Origin: Pseudomonas silvicola
GTDB lineage: Bacteria; Pseudomonadota; Gammaproteobacteria; Pseudomonadales; Pseudomonadaceae
Direction: 5' to 3'
DNA length: 64,000 nt
NCBI RefSeq assembly: GCF_026651855.1
Contig: NZ_CP093281.1
Span: 868,001-932,000, forward strand
A model generated the notes under the pieces. That model was not told the DNA's origin, did not search any database, and saw nothing but the letters and a program-made list of their open reading frames with translations. Shown here in pieces: positions 19,485 to 30,395 of this stretch; position 1 is the stretch's first letter, and every line of letters begins with the position of its first letter. A program made the translations under genes and the position numbers.

Positions 19485-21676
19485 ATGTCTTTGATCGGCA
19501 GGGAATCAGGTATCCGCAAAACGTTCAGCGTTTCATTGTTGAGCTATGGCAGTACACGCCCTTCTCAACCCCACATTGGCGCAGGCTGCCGATACGACTC
19601 AGCAGGATCTGGTGGTCAATGCCACCACCAGTGACAGTAGTGATGACACTGACAAGCAGGACTATGCGGTGAAAACCACGCGAGCGGGCACCAGCTGCGC
19701 TACTCACCCCGCGCGATGTGCCGCAATCAGTGAGCGTGGTGACGCAGCAGCGTATGCAGGATCAGCAGCTACAAACTGTCACCGACGTGTTGAATAACAC
19801 CACTGGTATCACCAGCAATTTGGTGGATTCTGAACGTTCTGAATACTATTCCCGCGGCTTCAAAATCACTAACTTCACCTTTGATGGTATCCCCACTTCT
19901 ACGGGTGATAACTGGAACTACGGTGACGCGGCATCTGATACCGCCATTTATGATCGTATTGAAGTGGTACGCGGCGCGACAGGCCTGATGACTGGGCTGG
20001 CAGCCCCTCCCGCTTCGGTCAATATGGTGCGTAAACACACGCCGACAGTAAAGATTTTACTGGCTCGGTCAGCGCCAGCTATGGCAGTTAGATAAACAAC
20101 GCTGTCGCTGATATCGCCGGGCCGTTGAACAGTGAAGGTTCGCTCCGCGGGCGCGTGGTAACGGGTTATCAGGATCAGGACAGTTGGCTCGATCGCTATC
20201 ATAAAAATAAGAAGTTCCTTTATGGCGTGGTCGATGCGGATATCACCGCTAATACTATCCTTTCATTAGGTTATGACTACGAAAAGGCCGATACGCGCGA
20301 TCCTACCTGGGGTGGCTTACCAGATTTCTATAGCAACGGTTCTCTTACGCACTACAACCGCAGCCTGAACTCCGCCGCCGATTGGACTTACTATCACACC
20401 GAAATACAGAAGGTTTACGCCGATCTGGTGCATAACTTCGATAACGGCTGGAGCTTCCATGTGAATGGTACCTATGCCAAAAATACCTTTAGCGATAAGT
20501 TGCTTAACCTGTATAGCGCATTCCCTGACGAGAGTACCGGCGAAGGCGTAACCGGCTACGGCAGCCTGGACCGTGGTAAACGTGAACTGACCTCCGTTGA
20601 TGGTTACGCCAGCGAGCCCGTTGAGTTACTTGGCCGTCAGCACCAGTTGATGGCAGGCCTGAGTTACAGCCGCCAGCACAACCAGACTTACAGCCAGGAT
20701 GGCGTCACTGACCTGGATGAATGATATTACCGCCGCTGATATGGGGCCATTTAACAACTTAACTGGAACGGCAATCTTGCTGAGCCGCCTGCAGTGGCAA
20801 GGTTGGTATCCTGAATGCCATGATGTCATTCGCCAGAAGTCTGCTTATACCGCCGCGCGTATTTCATTTGGCCGATCCGCTATCACTGATTATTGGTGCT
20901 CGCTACACCGAATGGAGCACCAACGGCAGCAGCGGCGATATGATGACCCAGCACAACACCACGCCGTATGCCGGTCTGGTGTATGACATCAATGATACCT
21001 GGTCTGCGTACGCCAGCTACACGTCGATTTTCCAGCCTCAAACCTACCGCAATAGCTCAGGCCACTACCTTTCTCCGGTTACCGGAAAAAGCTACGAAAC
21101 GGGGTTAAAATCGACTGCCTGGTATGACGGTCGTTTGACCGCAACCTTTGCGGTATTCCGCATTCAGCAAAGAAAATGTCGGGACAGCAGAGGATGGCGT
21201 CTACGTTAATAACAGCAGCGAGCAGGCCTACACCGCCACTAAGGGCGCACCTTAAAGGCGCCGAAGTTTGAACTGAGACGGTGCGCTTACCGATAACCTG
21301 CAATTAACCTTCGGCGCAGCGCTATGCTAGCGCGTGATTCGGATGGTCGTTATAACCCTGATCAACCGCAAGAACCCAGTTTAGCTGTTCACCCGTTATC
21401 AGGTTCCAATGCTGCCCGACCTGACTATCGGCGGGGGTATTAACTGGCAGAACCGCGTATTTGAAGATGTGAGCGCGCCAGATGGCAGCACCCAGCGCGT
21501 GTATCAGGGAAGCTATCCACTGGCAAACCTGTTTGCCCGTTATCAGGTCACCAAACAGGGTTGCGGTGCAAGCTAACGTCGATAACTTATTCGACCGTGA
21601 GTACTACACCTATATGAACAACTATGTTTACGGTGAGCCGCGCAACTTCTCGGTTAGCGTGTCATATCAATTCTGA
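19485..21676 (+). CDS. fhuE: FhuE-like TonB-dependent siderophore receptor (frameshifted)
   Basis: Outer-membrane receptor for ferric hydroxamate siderophores such as coprogen or rhodotorulate. An N-terminal signal region leads to a mature start AADTTQQDLVVNATTS. The plug domain reads MPQSVSVVTQQRMQDQQLQT, YYSRGFKITNFTFDGIPTS and IEVVRGATGLMTGLAAPPAS. Barrel strands include SWLDRYHKNKKFLYGVVDAD, DPTWGGLPDFYSNGS, GRQHQLMAGLSYSRQHN, TPYAGLVYDINDTWSAYASY and TSIFQPQTYRNSSG. It ends VDNLFDREYYTYMN and GEPRNFSVSVSYQF with the terminal phenylalanine needed by the BAM machinery. Span about 730 codons, like FhuE (729). At least six indels interrupt it. It is Fur-controlled by the upstream box. Confidence 0.9.
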
Positions 21677-21683
21677 TAAAAAA

Positions 21684-21710
21684 ATCCCCGGCGCCAGGCC
21701 GGGGATACTT
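21684..21710 (+). terminator. Rho-independent terminator of the receptor gene
   Basis: ATCCCCGGC-GCCAG-GCCGGGGAT stem (21684-21706), preceded by a run of A and followed by ACTTTC. It works in both directions between the receptor and the converging nlpC. Confidence 0.85.
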
Positions 21711-21716
21711 TCTGCA

Positions 21717-22248
21717 TCACACTTTATTTTTATAATTAAAGCTGATCTGCGAATTCTGTTCACGTGGCAGACGCCGCGCCTCCAGATATACCGATTTCCA
21801 ATACGGATTATTCAGTGAGGAGCGCATCACGCCCTGGCTAACCGAAGCGTGGAGGAATTGATGATCGGTGTCATAAAAGCCAACGTGTAACTCGTGTTTG
21901 ATACGAAAGAACACTAAATCACCGGGTTGCAGGTGCCCTTATCAACCGGCTGCCCCATGGCAATTAATTCGCGCGTGACACGATCCATTGGAATATTGAG
22001 CAGAATCTTTCAGGTTCGCCAGATAAACCGGGCAATCCCACACCGTTTAGTGCGTGCCGCCACTGATATTCGTTTGCCTTCCATGATTGCATCGTTGATA
22101 TGTGCCGTCAGAATCAATCAGGTTAACACCACCATCGGTTGAAGCCTTCGACTCTCTTCCCGCGAATTGGATGAAGTTTGGAAGAGCAACCTGCCAGGGT
22201 AATAACAAACAGACAGGCGATAAATTTTCTGGCCGCAGAGTTGATCAT
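21717..22248 (-). CDS. nlpC: NlpC/P60 lipoprotein peptidase (frameshifted)
   Basis: Cell-wall peptidase lipoprotein of the NlpC/P60 cysteine peptidase family. ATG at 22248 gives MINSAARKFIACLFVITLAG followed by C, a lipoprotein signal with lipobox LAGC. The catalytic cysteine lies in a damaged stretch near 22045 where one frame reads DC followed by a proline and the expected aromatic residues. The C-terminal half is clean: DLVFFRIKHELHVGFYDTDH with the catalytic histidine in LHVGFYDT, then FLHASVSQGVMRSSLNNPYW, close to E. coli NlpC. Span 177 codons, against 154 in E. coli. Monocistronic. Confidence 0.88.
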
Positions 22249-22466
22249 GGGATGACGTTTTCGCTGAGGGAGACAGTGGTTAGAGATTTATACCGCAAAA
22301 AAGTTGCAAAAATAAATAGCTCGCCGCTGAATTCTTTTAATCCTCTTCTTTTTTACTTAAGTTTACGCAAAGGTAACATCATGTATTTGGGATAAAAATT
22401 ATATATTCCTTCGCCAATTTTCGCTTTGGAGGTTATTAATTCGCCCAACTCTGCTGCTATTTCATC

Positions 22467-22496
22467 CCACCATCAGCATCTGGCTGCCGATGGTGG
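22467..22496. terminator. Inverted repeat after the DHA2 transporter gene
   Basis: CCACCATC (22467-22474) pairs with GATGGTGG (22489-22496), with an inner AGC/GCT pair. It lies 16 bp beyond the transporter stop. There is no clear T tract, so function as a terminator is only likely. Confidence 0.5.
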
Positions 22497-22511
22497 CAAG
22501 CCGGCATCATT

Positions 22512-24036
<1,525 letters not shown>

Positions 24037-24097
24037 TTAATTAAATACACAATTAATATTGATCGAAGTCTGACATGAAACAAGTGAGCGCGTAAAG

Positions 24098-24766
24098 ATG
24101 ACCGCACAAAAAGTCGCTGCTGATGATAAGGCAACCATTGCCAAACCTCGCCGTCCTGGACGTCCGCGTGGCGGTGCCATCTCTGCACAACAGCGCGAGC
24201 ATTTATTGGATATCACGCTGGCACTATGCCGAAAGCGGCATCCGCTGAAACCTCGCTGAATGCGGCGTCAAATCATCAAGGCTGGCGTGAGTCCGGCGAT
24301 GCTCAACTATTACTTTCAGTCGCGCGAATCGTTGTTAGATGTGGTGGTTGAGGAGCGCTTTTTACCGTTACGCCAGCGGCTGGAAGCACATTTTGATGGG
24401 GAGATAAGTGACCCTGTCACCACATTCAGTGGATTCATCCGTGAAATCGCTGATATCGTTCTGAACAACGACTGGTTCGCCCCATTATGGATGCAAGAAG
24501 TCACCAGCGGTTCGCACGGCTTAGGTCAACACATCAAAGAACGTTATGGACATGCGGGACGCGACAAAGTCAGGGCGTTAATTGTGCGCTGGCAACAGCA
24601 GGGTTTATTGAATGCAGCGTTGAATCCCGATTTGCTGATGACCTCCATCCTGAGCATGATACTCGTGCCCTTCACACGCTTCGCCAATGAGCCGGAGTTT
24701 GATACGGAGCTGATTGTACAGCACACGCTTAGCTTGTTCTGTCAGGGGATCCGCCCAGTCAGCTAA
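24098..24766 (+). CDS. TetR-family repressor (frameshifted)
   Basis: TetR-type repressor, 223 codons. A basic N-terminal arm (AKPRRPGRPRGGAISAQQRE) precedes the HTH, which is disturbed by paired indels at 24225-24290 but recovers at SPAMLNYYFQSRESLLDVVV. The ligand-binding half includes LRQRLEAHFDGEISDPVTTF, WFAPLWMQEVTSGSHGLGQH and LLMTSILSMILVPFTRFANE. It is divergent from the efflux pump gene and most likely its regulator. The short downstream gap suggests the SRPBCC gene may be co-transcribed. Confidence 0.85.
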
Positions 24767-24824
24767 CCCGTTTTCTGCCTCGCAACTACACTGTTGAAAT
24801 GACATTCTGCGAGCAGGAAAACTG

Positions 24825-25283
24825 ATGATTTTAGATGCCGATACCGATTTACAGCTTGAGCGTTCCCTGCAAGTACCGGCCGATGTGATTTGGCGCTGCT
24901 GGACCACACCAGAACATCTCAAACACTTTTTTGTGCCTAAGCCTAATAAGTTAGTCAGTTGCGATATCGATCTGCATCCTGGTGGTCCGGTTCAACACGT
25001 TTTGAGGTGGATGGGAATAAATGCGCAACGAAGGGGTTCTGGCTGATACCTGGTCCGGAAGCTGGTTTTTACCGATACCTTTACTGAGGGATGGAAACCT
25101 GCTGAGCATCCTTTCATGACCGCAATATTGCTACTGGAACCGCTCAATCCTCATGCGACCCGCTATGTTGCCATTGCCAGGCATCGCAACGCTGAAGCGC
25201 GTGCCGAACATGAAAAAATGGGCTTTCATAGCGGCTGGGGCATGGTTGCCGATCAGCTTGAGGCCTATGCCCAGATGCTTTAA
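24825..25283 (+). CDS. SRPBCC/AHSA1-domain protein (frameshifted)
   Basis: Small START-like hydrophobic-pocket protein (activator of Hsp90 ATPase-1 homology family). LERSLQVPADVIWRCWTTPE followed by HLKHFFVPKP is the diagnostic N-terminal helix-grip start. After frame changes near 24995 and 25050 the rest reads FTDTFTEGWKPAEHPFMTAI and HEKMGFHSGWGMVADQLEAY, the conserved C-terminal helix region. Span 153 codons. It is 58 bp downstream of the TetR gene. Function is unknown beyond likely binding of a small hydrophobic ligand. Confidence 0.8.
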
Positions 25284-25498
25284 TGGGCACCTGCGGTTTT
25301 CTTGATAATGAGCCTACTTAAAGGCTCATGGGCAATGAAGCTTTACTTAAATTCCTTGAGCCAGGATTAACCTACTGCATGGCCAAACATGTGAGCCTTT
25401 GTGGCTACGGAATCAACCTGCTCGGCAGTAACAGCAAACTCGGTCTGCCGAATGATGACCGGAGGTAGCATTGGTCGGTGTATCAGTTCTAATATATT
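25284..25498. other. Spacer without a recognisable gene
   Basis: The plus strand has a 46-codon frame starting at ATG 25328 (MGNEALLKFLEPGLTYCMAK) and the minus strand a 34-codon frame. Neither has a recognisable family or a good ribosome-binding site. It ends in the terminator at 25499. Confidence 0.4.
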
Positions 25499-25524
25499 GA
25501 GGCCAGCAATAGCTGGCCTTTTTC
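25499..25524 (+). terminator. Rho-independent terminator
   Basis: GGCCAGC-AATA-GCTGGCC stem followed by five T residues on the plus strand. It lies just beyond the antitoxin stop of the converging higBA operon and closes transcription from the SRPBCC side. Confidence 0.8.
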
Positions 25525-25553
25525 GACTCTCGCAGTCAAGTTTGCAGCGCGTG

Positions 25554-25890
25554 TTACTCGATCACCAACTGGACCTTTTGCCCATCGCCGCAACATACCC
25601 ACTAACGAATCAATGGTAAATTTTTCTGTTTTTAGATTAACCACATCTGAAACTCGGGGTGGAAACGTGCAGGATCTTTGCCGCTTCAATCTGCTTATGG
25701 CCACGCCGTCATCCATTCCCAGAAATTTCAGTCATTAGCTGCTTCTTTAATTCGTCGGCTCGGTTAATTTCTTCACGAGATTGTGTCAGAAGGGAGTCCG
25801 CTTCAGCCGGTTCGAATCCGAGATCAGCAAAAATATTGCTGCCCGCTTTGGTGATATGCCGCGACTGGGTATCGATTTTATCGGTCGTAT
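25554..25890 (-). CDS. higA: HigA-type XRE antitoxin (frameshifted)
   Basis: Helix-turn-helix antitoxin of the HTH_37/XRE type. RHITKAGSNIFADLGFEPAE followed by ADSLLTQSREEINRADELKK is the usual N-terminus. After an indel near 25710 the DNA-binding part reads KQIEAAKILHV and PRVSDVVNLKTEKFTIDSLV, and after another it ends MGKKVQLVIE at 25554. About 110 codons. No clear ATG was found in frame; the start must lie near the toxin stop at about 25890. It pairs with the toxin upstream, autoregulates the operon and neutralises the toxin by family analogy. Confidence 0.8.
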
Positions 25891-26222
25891 TTAGTTTTCT
25901 CCGTTCTTCGATAACTGCTTTATAACAATTATCGTTATTCACATCTTTGGGGCTGGTTTGTTGTGTTTTCTTTTGGAAGGCATGTATGACATAAATGGCT
26001 TCAACAAATTTTCGCCACATAAACGACGCGATATTCGCCATCATTCCCTTTTATTTGACCTCAACTAACACTTGCTCCCCAGCGATTCACAGCCTTGTAG
26101 TGAGTGGGATTATGCCCATTTGAATTTTGGAAGTTCAAATCCAACGTCCTTTCACCTCATTGGGGAACATTTTGATGTCACTCCAGGGTTGTACCACGCC
26201 AGTATAAATCCTTTTCATCCAT
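25891..26222 (-). CDS. higB: HigB-type (PF05973, phage-derived Gp49-like) toxin (frameshifted)
   Basis: RelE/HigB superfamily mRNA interferase-like toxin. ATG at 26222 gives MDEKDLYWRGTTLSDIKMFP with NEV following across frames. The core RVVYVAKFVEAIYVIHAFQK followed by KTQQTSPKDV is highly typical of Gp49-like toxins. The C-terminus is RYKAVIEERRK-like. About 110 codons. The toxin comes first and the antitoxin second, the normal HigBA order. No neighbouring phage genes are seen, so it is a solitary chromosomal module. Confidence 0.82.
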
Positions 26223-26295
26223 TTCTGTGCGCTCCACACCACTCCATTTTATTAGTATAAAATATTATACCTCAAGTGCTGGAACAAACTTCACA

Positions 26296-26321
26296 CAATA
26301 AAAACCCCGCATTTGCGAGGC
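26296..26321 (-). terminator. Rho-independent terminator after gdhA
   Basis: CCTCGC-AAAT-GCGGGG stem followed on the minus strand by TTTTTATTG, 20 bp beyond the glutamate dehydrogenase stop. Confidence 0.85.
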
Positions 26322-26340
26322 TTCTCTCAAACTAATGTGT

Positions 26341-27580
26341 TTACGGATACAACCCGCGATCCTTCCGCCGCCAGCAGGTGCTCATAGGCAACAGCATGAA
26401 ACTGCCGTACGCAGCAGCTCACGTTCAACGCATCCGCTTTGCTCACTGTTCAATCACGCGTGCTGCATAATGCTGTCCAGCCGTTGATCTCTCTTCGCTC
26501 CAGAAGAAGCTGGAAAGTCCTGCACCCATTCAAGTAACTCCCGTCACGCCGCCCGCATTCGCAATCACATCTGGCACCACAGCAGTAATGCCGCGTGCTG
26601 CAAGATATCATCGGCTTCCGGCAACGCGTCAGGCCGTTTGCGCCCTCAATAATCAGGCGACACTGGAAGCAGGTTAGCGCGTTCGGCTGTGATCTACTGT
26701 CCCTCCAACGCTGCAGGCACCAGAATGTCGTAAGGCTGCGTCAAAAATGTTCATCCGCTATGGTGTCAGCACCGGGAAGCCGCGATACTACGTGAGGCCT
26801 GCTGCCGTCTGTAACGCGGGATATCACTCCGCTGGACAAAATACAATGTGGCACAGCGATCCCCTGCCGCCACCGCTTTTGCTGCGTCATGTAAACAGGA
26901 TGACGCGACGCTACCGTTGCAAACCCTGCACCGCCACGCGGCTACCTGGCACACCAATGCCCAGCTTAGTCGCAGCGCTGCAACCGGTGACGAAAACCCC
27001 GCGCCCGGTGGCTTTGACGCGCCCCAGTGACCCGCCCAGATGCACCGGTTTGCCGGTACTACGCCGGTGGTGACAGTGGCGGTTCATCGACCAGGTATCC
27101 ATCATCACGCCATTACCTGCGCGTTGGTTCCAACATGTAAACTTCAGGAATATCCTGCTGTGGGCCAATCATATTACCGATTTCGCTGGTATAGCGCCGC
27201 GTTAAACGCTCCAGCTCTTTATGGGATAAGGTTGCCGGTCATTTTGCCCTTTCGCTCCGCCAAACGGCAGGTTGAGCGCAGCGCACTTCACCGTCATCCA
27301 CGCGGAAGCGCCATCACTTCCTCAACACGTCACATCAGGATGAAAAACGCACCCCGCCCTTGCCCGGTCCGCGCGACAAATTGTGCTGCGCGATAACCTC
27401 AAAATGACGCACTGAGCCATCATCCATTTCAGGGGATATCAACAATTAATGCCGCTCGGACGTCAACGTATCGGCCCAACGGCTGAGATCGCCCAGCAGT
27501 GGCAACACGCGTTCAACCTGCGTCAAATACGTTGACCAGGCTGAGTGACAGTCGCCTGTCACATAGGAAAGTTCAGACAA
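26341..27580 (-). CDS. gdhA: Glu/Leu/Phe/Val-type glutamate dehydrogenase (heavily frameshifted)
   Basis: NAD(P)-dependent oxidative deamination of glutamate to 2-oxoglutarate and ammonium. Recognisable blocks are [12 protein letters not shown] (catalytic region), [35 protein letters not shown] (dinucleotide fold) and [13 protein letters not shown]. The C-terminus in the correct frame is KDRGLYP, the common ending of this group, stopping at 26341. About 413 codons. Nine or more indels make it the most damaged gene here. The start appears as TTG at 27580 with GGAGG five bases upstream, followed by SELSYVTG; this may be a miscalled ATG. It follows accC on the same strand after 74 bp and has its own ribosome site. 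Confidence 0.75.
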
Positions 27581-27654
27581 ACTGACCTCCAGATTTTACT
27601 GTCAGGATAGAAAATGCCGCCAACGGCAGGAGAATGGCGGCGAGGAGGATTGGT

Positions 27655-29000
27655 TTAGTCGTGCAGGCCGAGTTTTTTCTCCAGATAGTGGATGTTGGTG
27701 CCACCCTGCTGGAAATGTTCGTCGGACATGATTTTCATCTGCAGCTCGACGTTGGTCTTGATGCCGTCGATGATCAGTTCCGCCAGCGCATTTTTCATGC
27801 GCGCGATGGCCACTTCACGGGTGTCACCGTAGGTGATCAGCTTGCCGATCATGGAATCGTAGTACGGCGGCACGCTGTAGCCGGCATAGATGTGCGATTC
27901 CCAGCGCACGCCGAAACCGCCTGGCGCGTGGAAACGGGTGATCTTGCCCGGGCTCGGCAGGAAGGTGTTCGGATCTTCGGCGTTGATACGACATTCCACC
28001 GCATGACCGCGTACCACCACGTCTTCCTGTTTGATCGACAGCGGCTGACCGGCAGCAATACGCAGCTGCTCTTTGATCAGATCCACGCCGGTGATCATCT
28101 CAGTCACCGGATGCTCCACCTGAATACGGGTGTTCATCTCGATGAAGTAGAACTCACCGTTTTCGTACAGGAACTCAAAAGTACCCGCACCGCGGTAGCC
28201 GATATCGATACAGGCTTTCGCGCAGCGCTCGCCGATAAAGCGACGCAGTTCTGGCGTGATGCCCGGCGCTGGCGCTTCTTCAACCACTTTCTGGTGACGA
28301 CGCTGCATTGAGCAGTCACGTTCCGCCAGATAGATGGCGTTGCCCTGGCCGTCGGCCATCACCTGAATCTCGATGTGACGCGGGTTCTCGAGGAATTTCT
28401 CCATGTAGACCATGTCGTTGTTGAAAGCCGCTTTGGCTTCCGCTTTCGTCATGCCGATGGATTGTTCAGATCTTTTTCACTGCGCACTACGCGCATACCA
28501 CGACCGCCGCCGCCGCCAGAGGCTTTGATGATGACCGGGTAGCCGATGCGTTTGGCAATGGCACGGTTTTTATCCATGTCTTCGGTCAGCGAGCCATCAG
28601 AACCTGGCACGGTCGGAACGCCGGTTTTCTTCATGGCGGTGATCGCAGACACTTTGTCGCCCATCAGGCGGATGGTGTCAGCTTTCGGGCCGATGAAGAT
28701 AAAACCAGAGCGCTCAACCTGCTCGGCGAAATCGGCATTCTCAGAGAGGAAGCCGTAGCCCGGGTGGATCGCCACGGCGCCGGTGATTTCGGCGGCAGAG
28801 ATCAGTGCAGGGATGTTCAGGTAACTTTTGACCGACTGTGCCGGGCCGATGCAGACGGTTTCGTCCGCCAGCAGCACGTGCTTCAGGTCGCGGTCAGCGG
28901 TTGAGTGAACCGCAACGGTCTTGATGCCTAATTCTTTACACGCGCGGAGAATACGCAGAGCGATCTCACCGCGGTTAGCAATGACAATTTTATCCAGCAT
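27655..29000 (-). CDS. accC: Biotin carboxylase subunit of acetyl-CoA carboxylase (one frameshift)
   Basis: ATP-dependent carboxylation of biotin carried on AccB, the first step of fatty-acid synthesis. N-terminus [23 protein letters not shown]-grasp lid [20 protein letters not shown]; then [60 protein letters not shown] and the C-terminus [13 protein letters not shown]. Length about 449 codons, as in E. coli. One indel near 28450: restoring a lost C turns ...LNNP into [17 protein letters not shown], the expected sequence. The gene is essential, so the break must be a sequence error. It is twelve bases after accB. Confidence 0.97.
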
Positions 29001-29011
29001 GCTTCGCCTCG

Positions 29012-29479
29012 TTATTCGATGACGACGAGCGGCTCGTCAAATTCAACCGGTTGGCCGCTTTCCACCAGGATCGCCTTCACAACGCCGGATTTATCGGCTT
29101 CGATCTGGTTCATCATTTTCATTGCTTCAACGATGCACAGGGTGTCGCCCGCGTTGACTTTCTGGCCCACTTCCACGAAGGCTTTCGCATCCGGGCTTGG
29201 GGTACGGTAGAAAGTGCCGACCATCGGAGAACGCACGATGTGGCCGGTGATTTCCGGCTTAGCGGCTTCAGCCGGCGCAGCGGCTGCAGGTGCAACGGCG
29301 GTCGCCAGCGCAGGCTGCTGCATCACTGGCGCAGCATAAGCCTGTTGCATGACCGGATAGCCAGCGTTCGCAGGTGAACGGCTGATACGAACTGACTCTT
29401 CACCTTCAGAGATTTCCAGCTCGGAGATGCCAGACTCTTCTACCAGTTCGATCAGTTTCTTAATTTTACGAATATCCAT
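29012..29479 (-). CDS. accB: Biotin carboxyl carrier protein of acetyl-CoA carboxylase
   Basis: Carrier subunit, 155 residues, uninterrupted. N-terminus [20 protein letters not shown], then a proline/alanine-rich linker (residues 55-75), then the biotinyl domain with the thumb region and [18 protein letters not shown], where the lysine of AMKM is biotinylated by BirA. It is co-transcribed with accC. A long upstream leader with paired palindromes precedes it. In E. coli, accBC transcription is set by growth rate and AccB autoregulation. Confidence 0.98.
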   Translation of the reverse strand: MDIRKIKKLIELVEESGISELEISEGEESVRISRSPANAGYPVMQQAYAAPVMQQPALATAVAPAAAAPAEAAKPEITGHIVRSPMVGTFYRTPSPDAKAFVEVGQKVNAGDTLCIVEAMKMMNQIEADKSGVVKAILVESGQPVEFDEPLVVIE

Positions 29480-29608
29480 GAAAAACTTTTCCTACGCGTT
29501 ATCAACTCGCAGCAGTTATAGCAGAGGGGATTCTTGAGCAGGACATAGGGAGTTCAGTTGGGGTTATAAGGAAAAGGTGGCGGGGTGGATCGTTGGTCAT
29601 CTGAATTT

Positions 29609-29654
29609 TATCCCCACCTGAGGATAATGGATGCTTTATCCCCACGTGGGGATA
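29609..29654. promoter_or_regulatory. Pair of 18-bp palindromes in the accB leader
   Basis: TATCCCCACCTGAGGATA (29609-29626) and the perfect palindrome TATCCCCACGTGGGGATA (29637-29654), centres 28 bp apart, lie 130-175 bp upstream of accB. Spacing near three helical turns suggests a dimeric regulator binding the same face twice. No regulator is recognised; each half also resembles a DnaA box with one mismatch. Confidence 0.65.
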
Positions 29655-29695
29655 TCGTGGATAATATTGCAGTCTTGAGGTAAACGACATATTAG

Positions 29696-29718
29696 GAGGC
29701 GTAATCTTGTTACGCCTC
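29696..29718 (-). terminator. Stem-loop beyond the chorismate mutase gene
   Basis: GAGGCGTAA and TTACGCCTC form a perfect nine-base stem with a five-base loop, 14 bp beyond the stop codon. There is no T run, so termination may be partial and could let transcription continue toward accB. Confidence 0.6.
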
Positions 29719-29731
29719 TTATGAATGACCG

Positions 29732-30235
29732 TTACTTCTTCAGACTAATTTTCTGCAGGGCTTCCACAGCCGCGTTTTATCACCCTGTTCCAGATTCGCT
29801 TGATCAAGCGTGTGCAGAAAGGCGGCTTTATGATGAGGTTTTCCCTCGGCTAACTGCACTTTGGATCCCTCAGAATGCTGGCGCTCAGCACATTAATTTT
29901 GCTTCGACCTGATCCAGCGGCAAAGGCTGCCAACCTTGTTCAGGTGTGGAGAGCCAATCTGCGCGATAGCGATATTGAATCGCTTTTGCTGCATCCATCT
30001 GAGCCTGCACAAAGGGTTTCACAGACTCGCCCGCTAAGCCCAGCTTTTCGGCTTGCTGCACAGCACTGGCCAGCACTTTTTCTTCTTGCGGCAGATCTTC
30101 AATCGCAAGATGATTGGCAACTTCTGTCGGCCACATCCTTCGCATATAGGACAGGCGTTGATTGATCAGGAAGCCATCGCTATCAATGACAGGTGCCGCC
30201 AGCGCGGTGGCAGAGCAAGATACCAATTAACCAAA
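29732..30235 (-). CDS. Periplasmic chorismate mutase, AroQ-gamma type (frameshifted)
   Basis: Exported monofunctional chorismate mutase (chorismate to prephenate). A hydrophobic N-terminus (FWLIGILLC then SATALAAP) is a signal peptide, with the start codon obscured by an indel near 30200-30240. The helical catalytic core includes INQRLSYMRRMWPTEVANHL, IEDLPQEEKVLASAVQQAEK, LAGESVKPFVQAQMDAAKAI and QYRYRADWLSTPE, typical of AroQ-gamma. The C-terminus is LEQGDKTRLWKALQKISLKK. About 168 codons, against 181-185 in Yersinia and Erwinia homologues. The physiological reason for periplasmic chorismate mutase is not known. Confidence 0.85.
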
Positions 30236-30395
30236 ATGTTTTACTAGAGGAAATAATTCCGATTATCTCTCTGTAGCCTCTTTTTCCATGAGTCACATTG
30301 CGTCGCTAATTTAACTGCTTGCCGAACCTTTCCCGCCTCCAGCAGAACGATGTATTGAGTCACTAAAACGGACCTCCCTTATCGCAGGGCAGATA

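Noticed and set aside
25328-25468. 46-codon plus-strand frame before the terminator at 25499
   Set aside because: No ribosome site or family; could be a remnant but cannot be supported.
27634-28311. 225-codon open frame opposite accC
   Set aside because: It is the antisense shadow of a highly conserved gene and has no independent features.
30300-30360. ECF-type promoter (GAACC ... CGATGT) ahead of the peroxiredoxin gene
   Set aside because: The spacer is about 19 bases, longer than the 16-17 expected, so the match is too weak.
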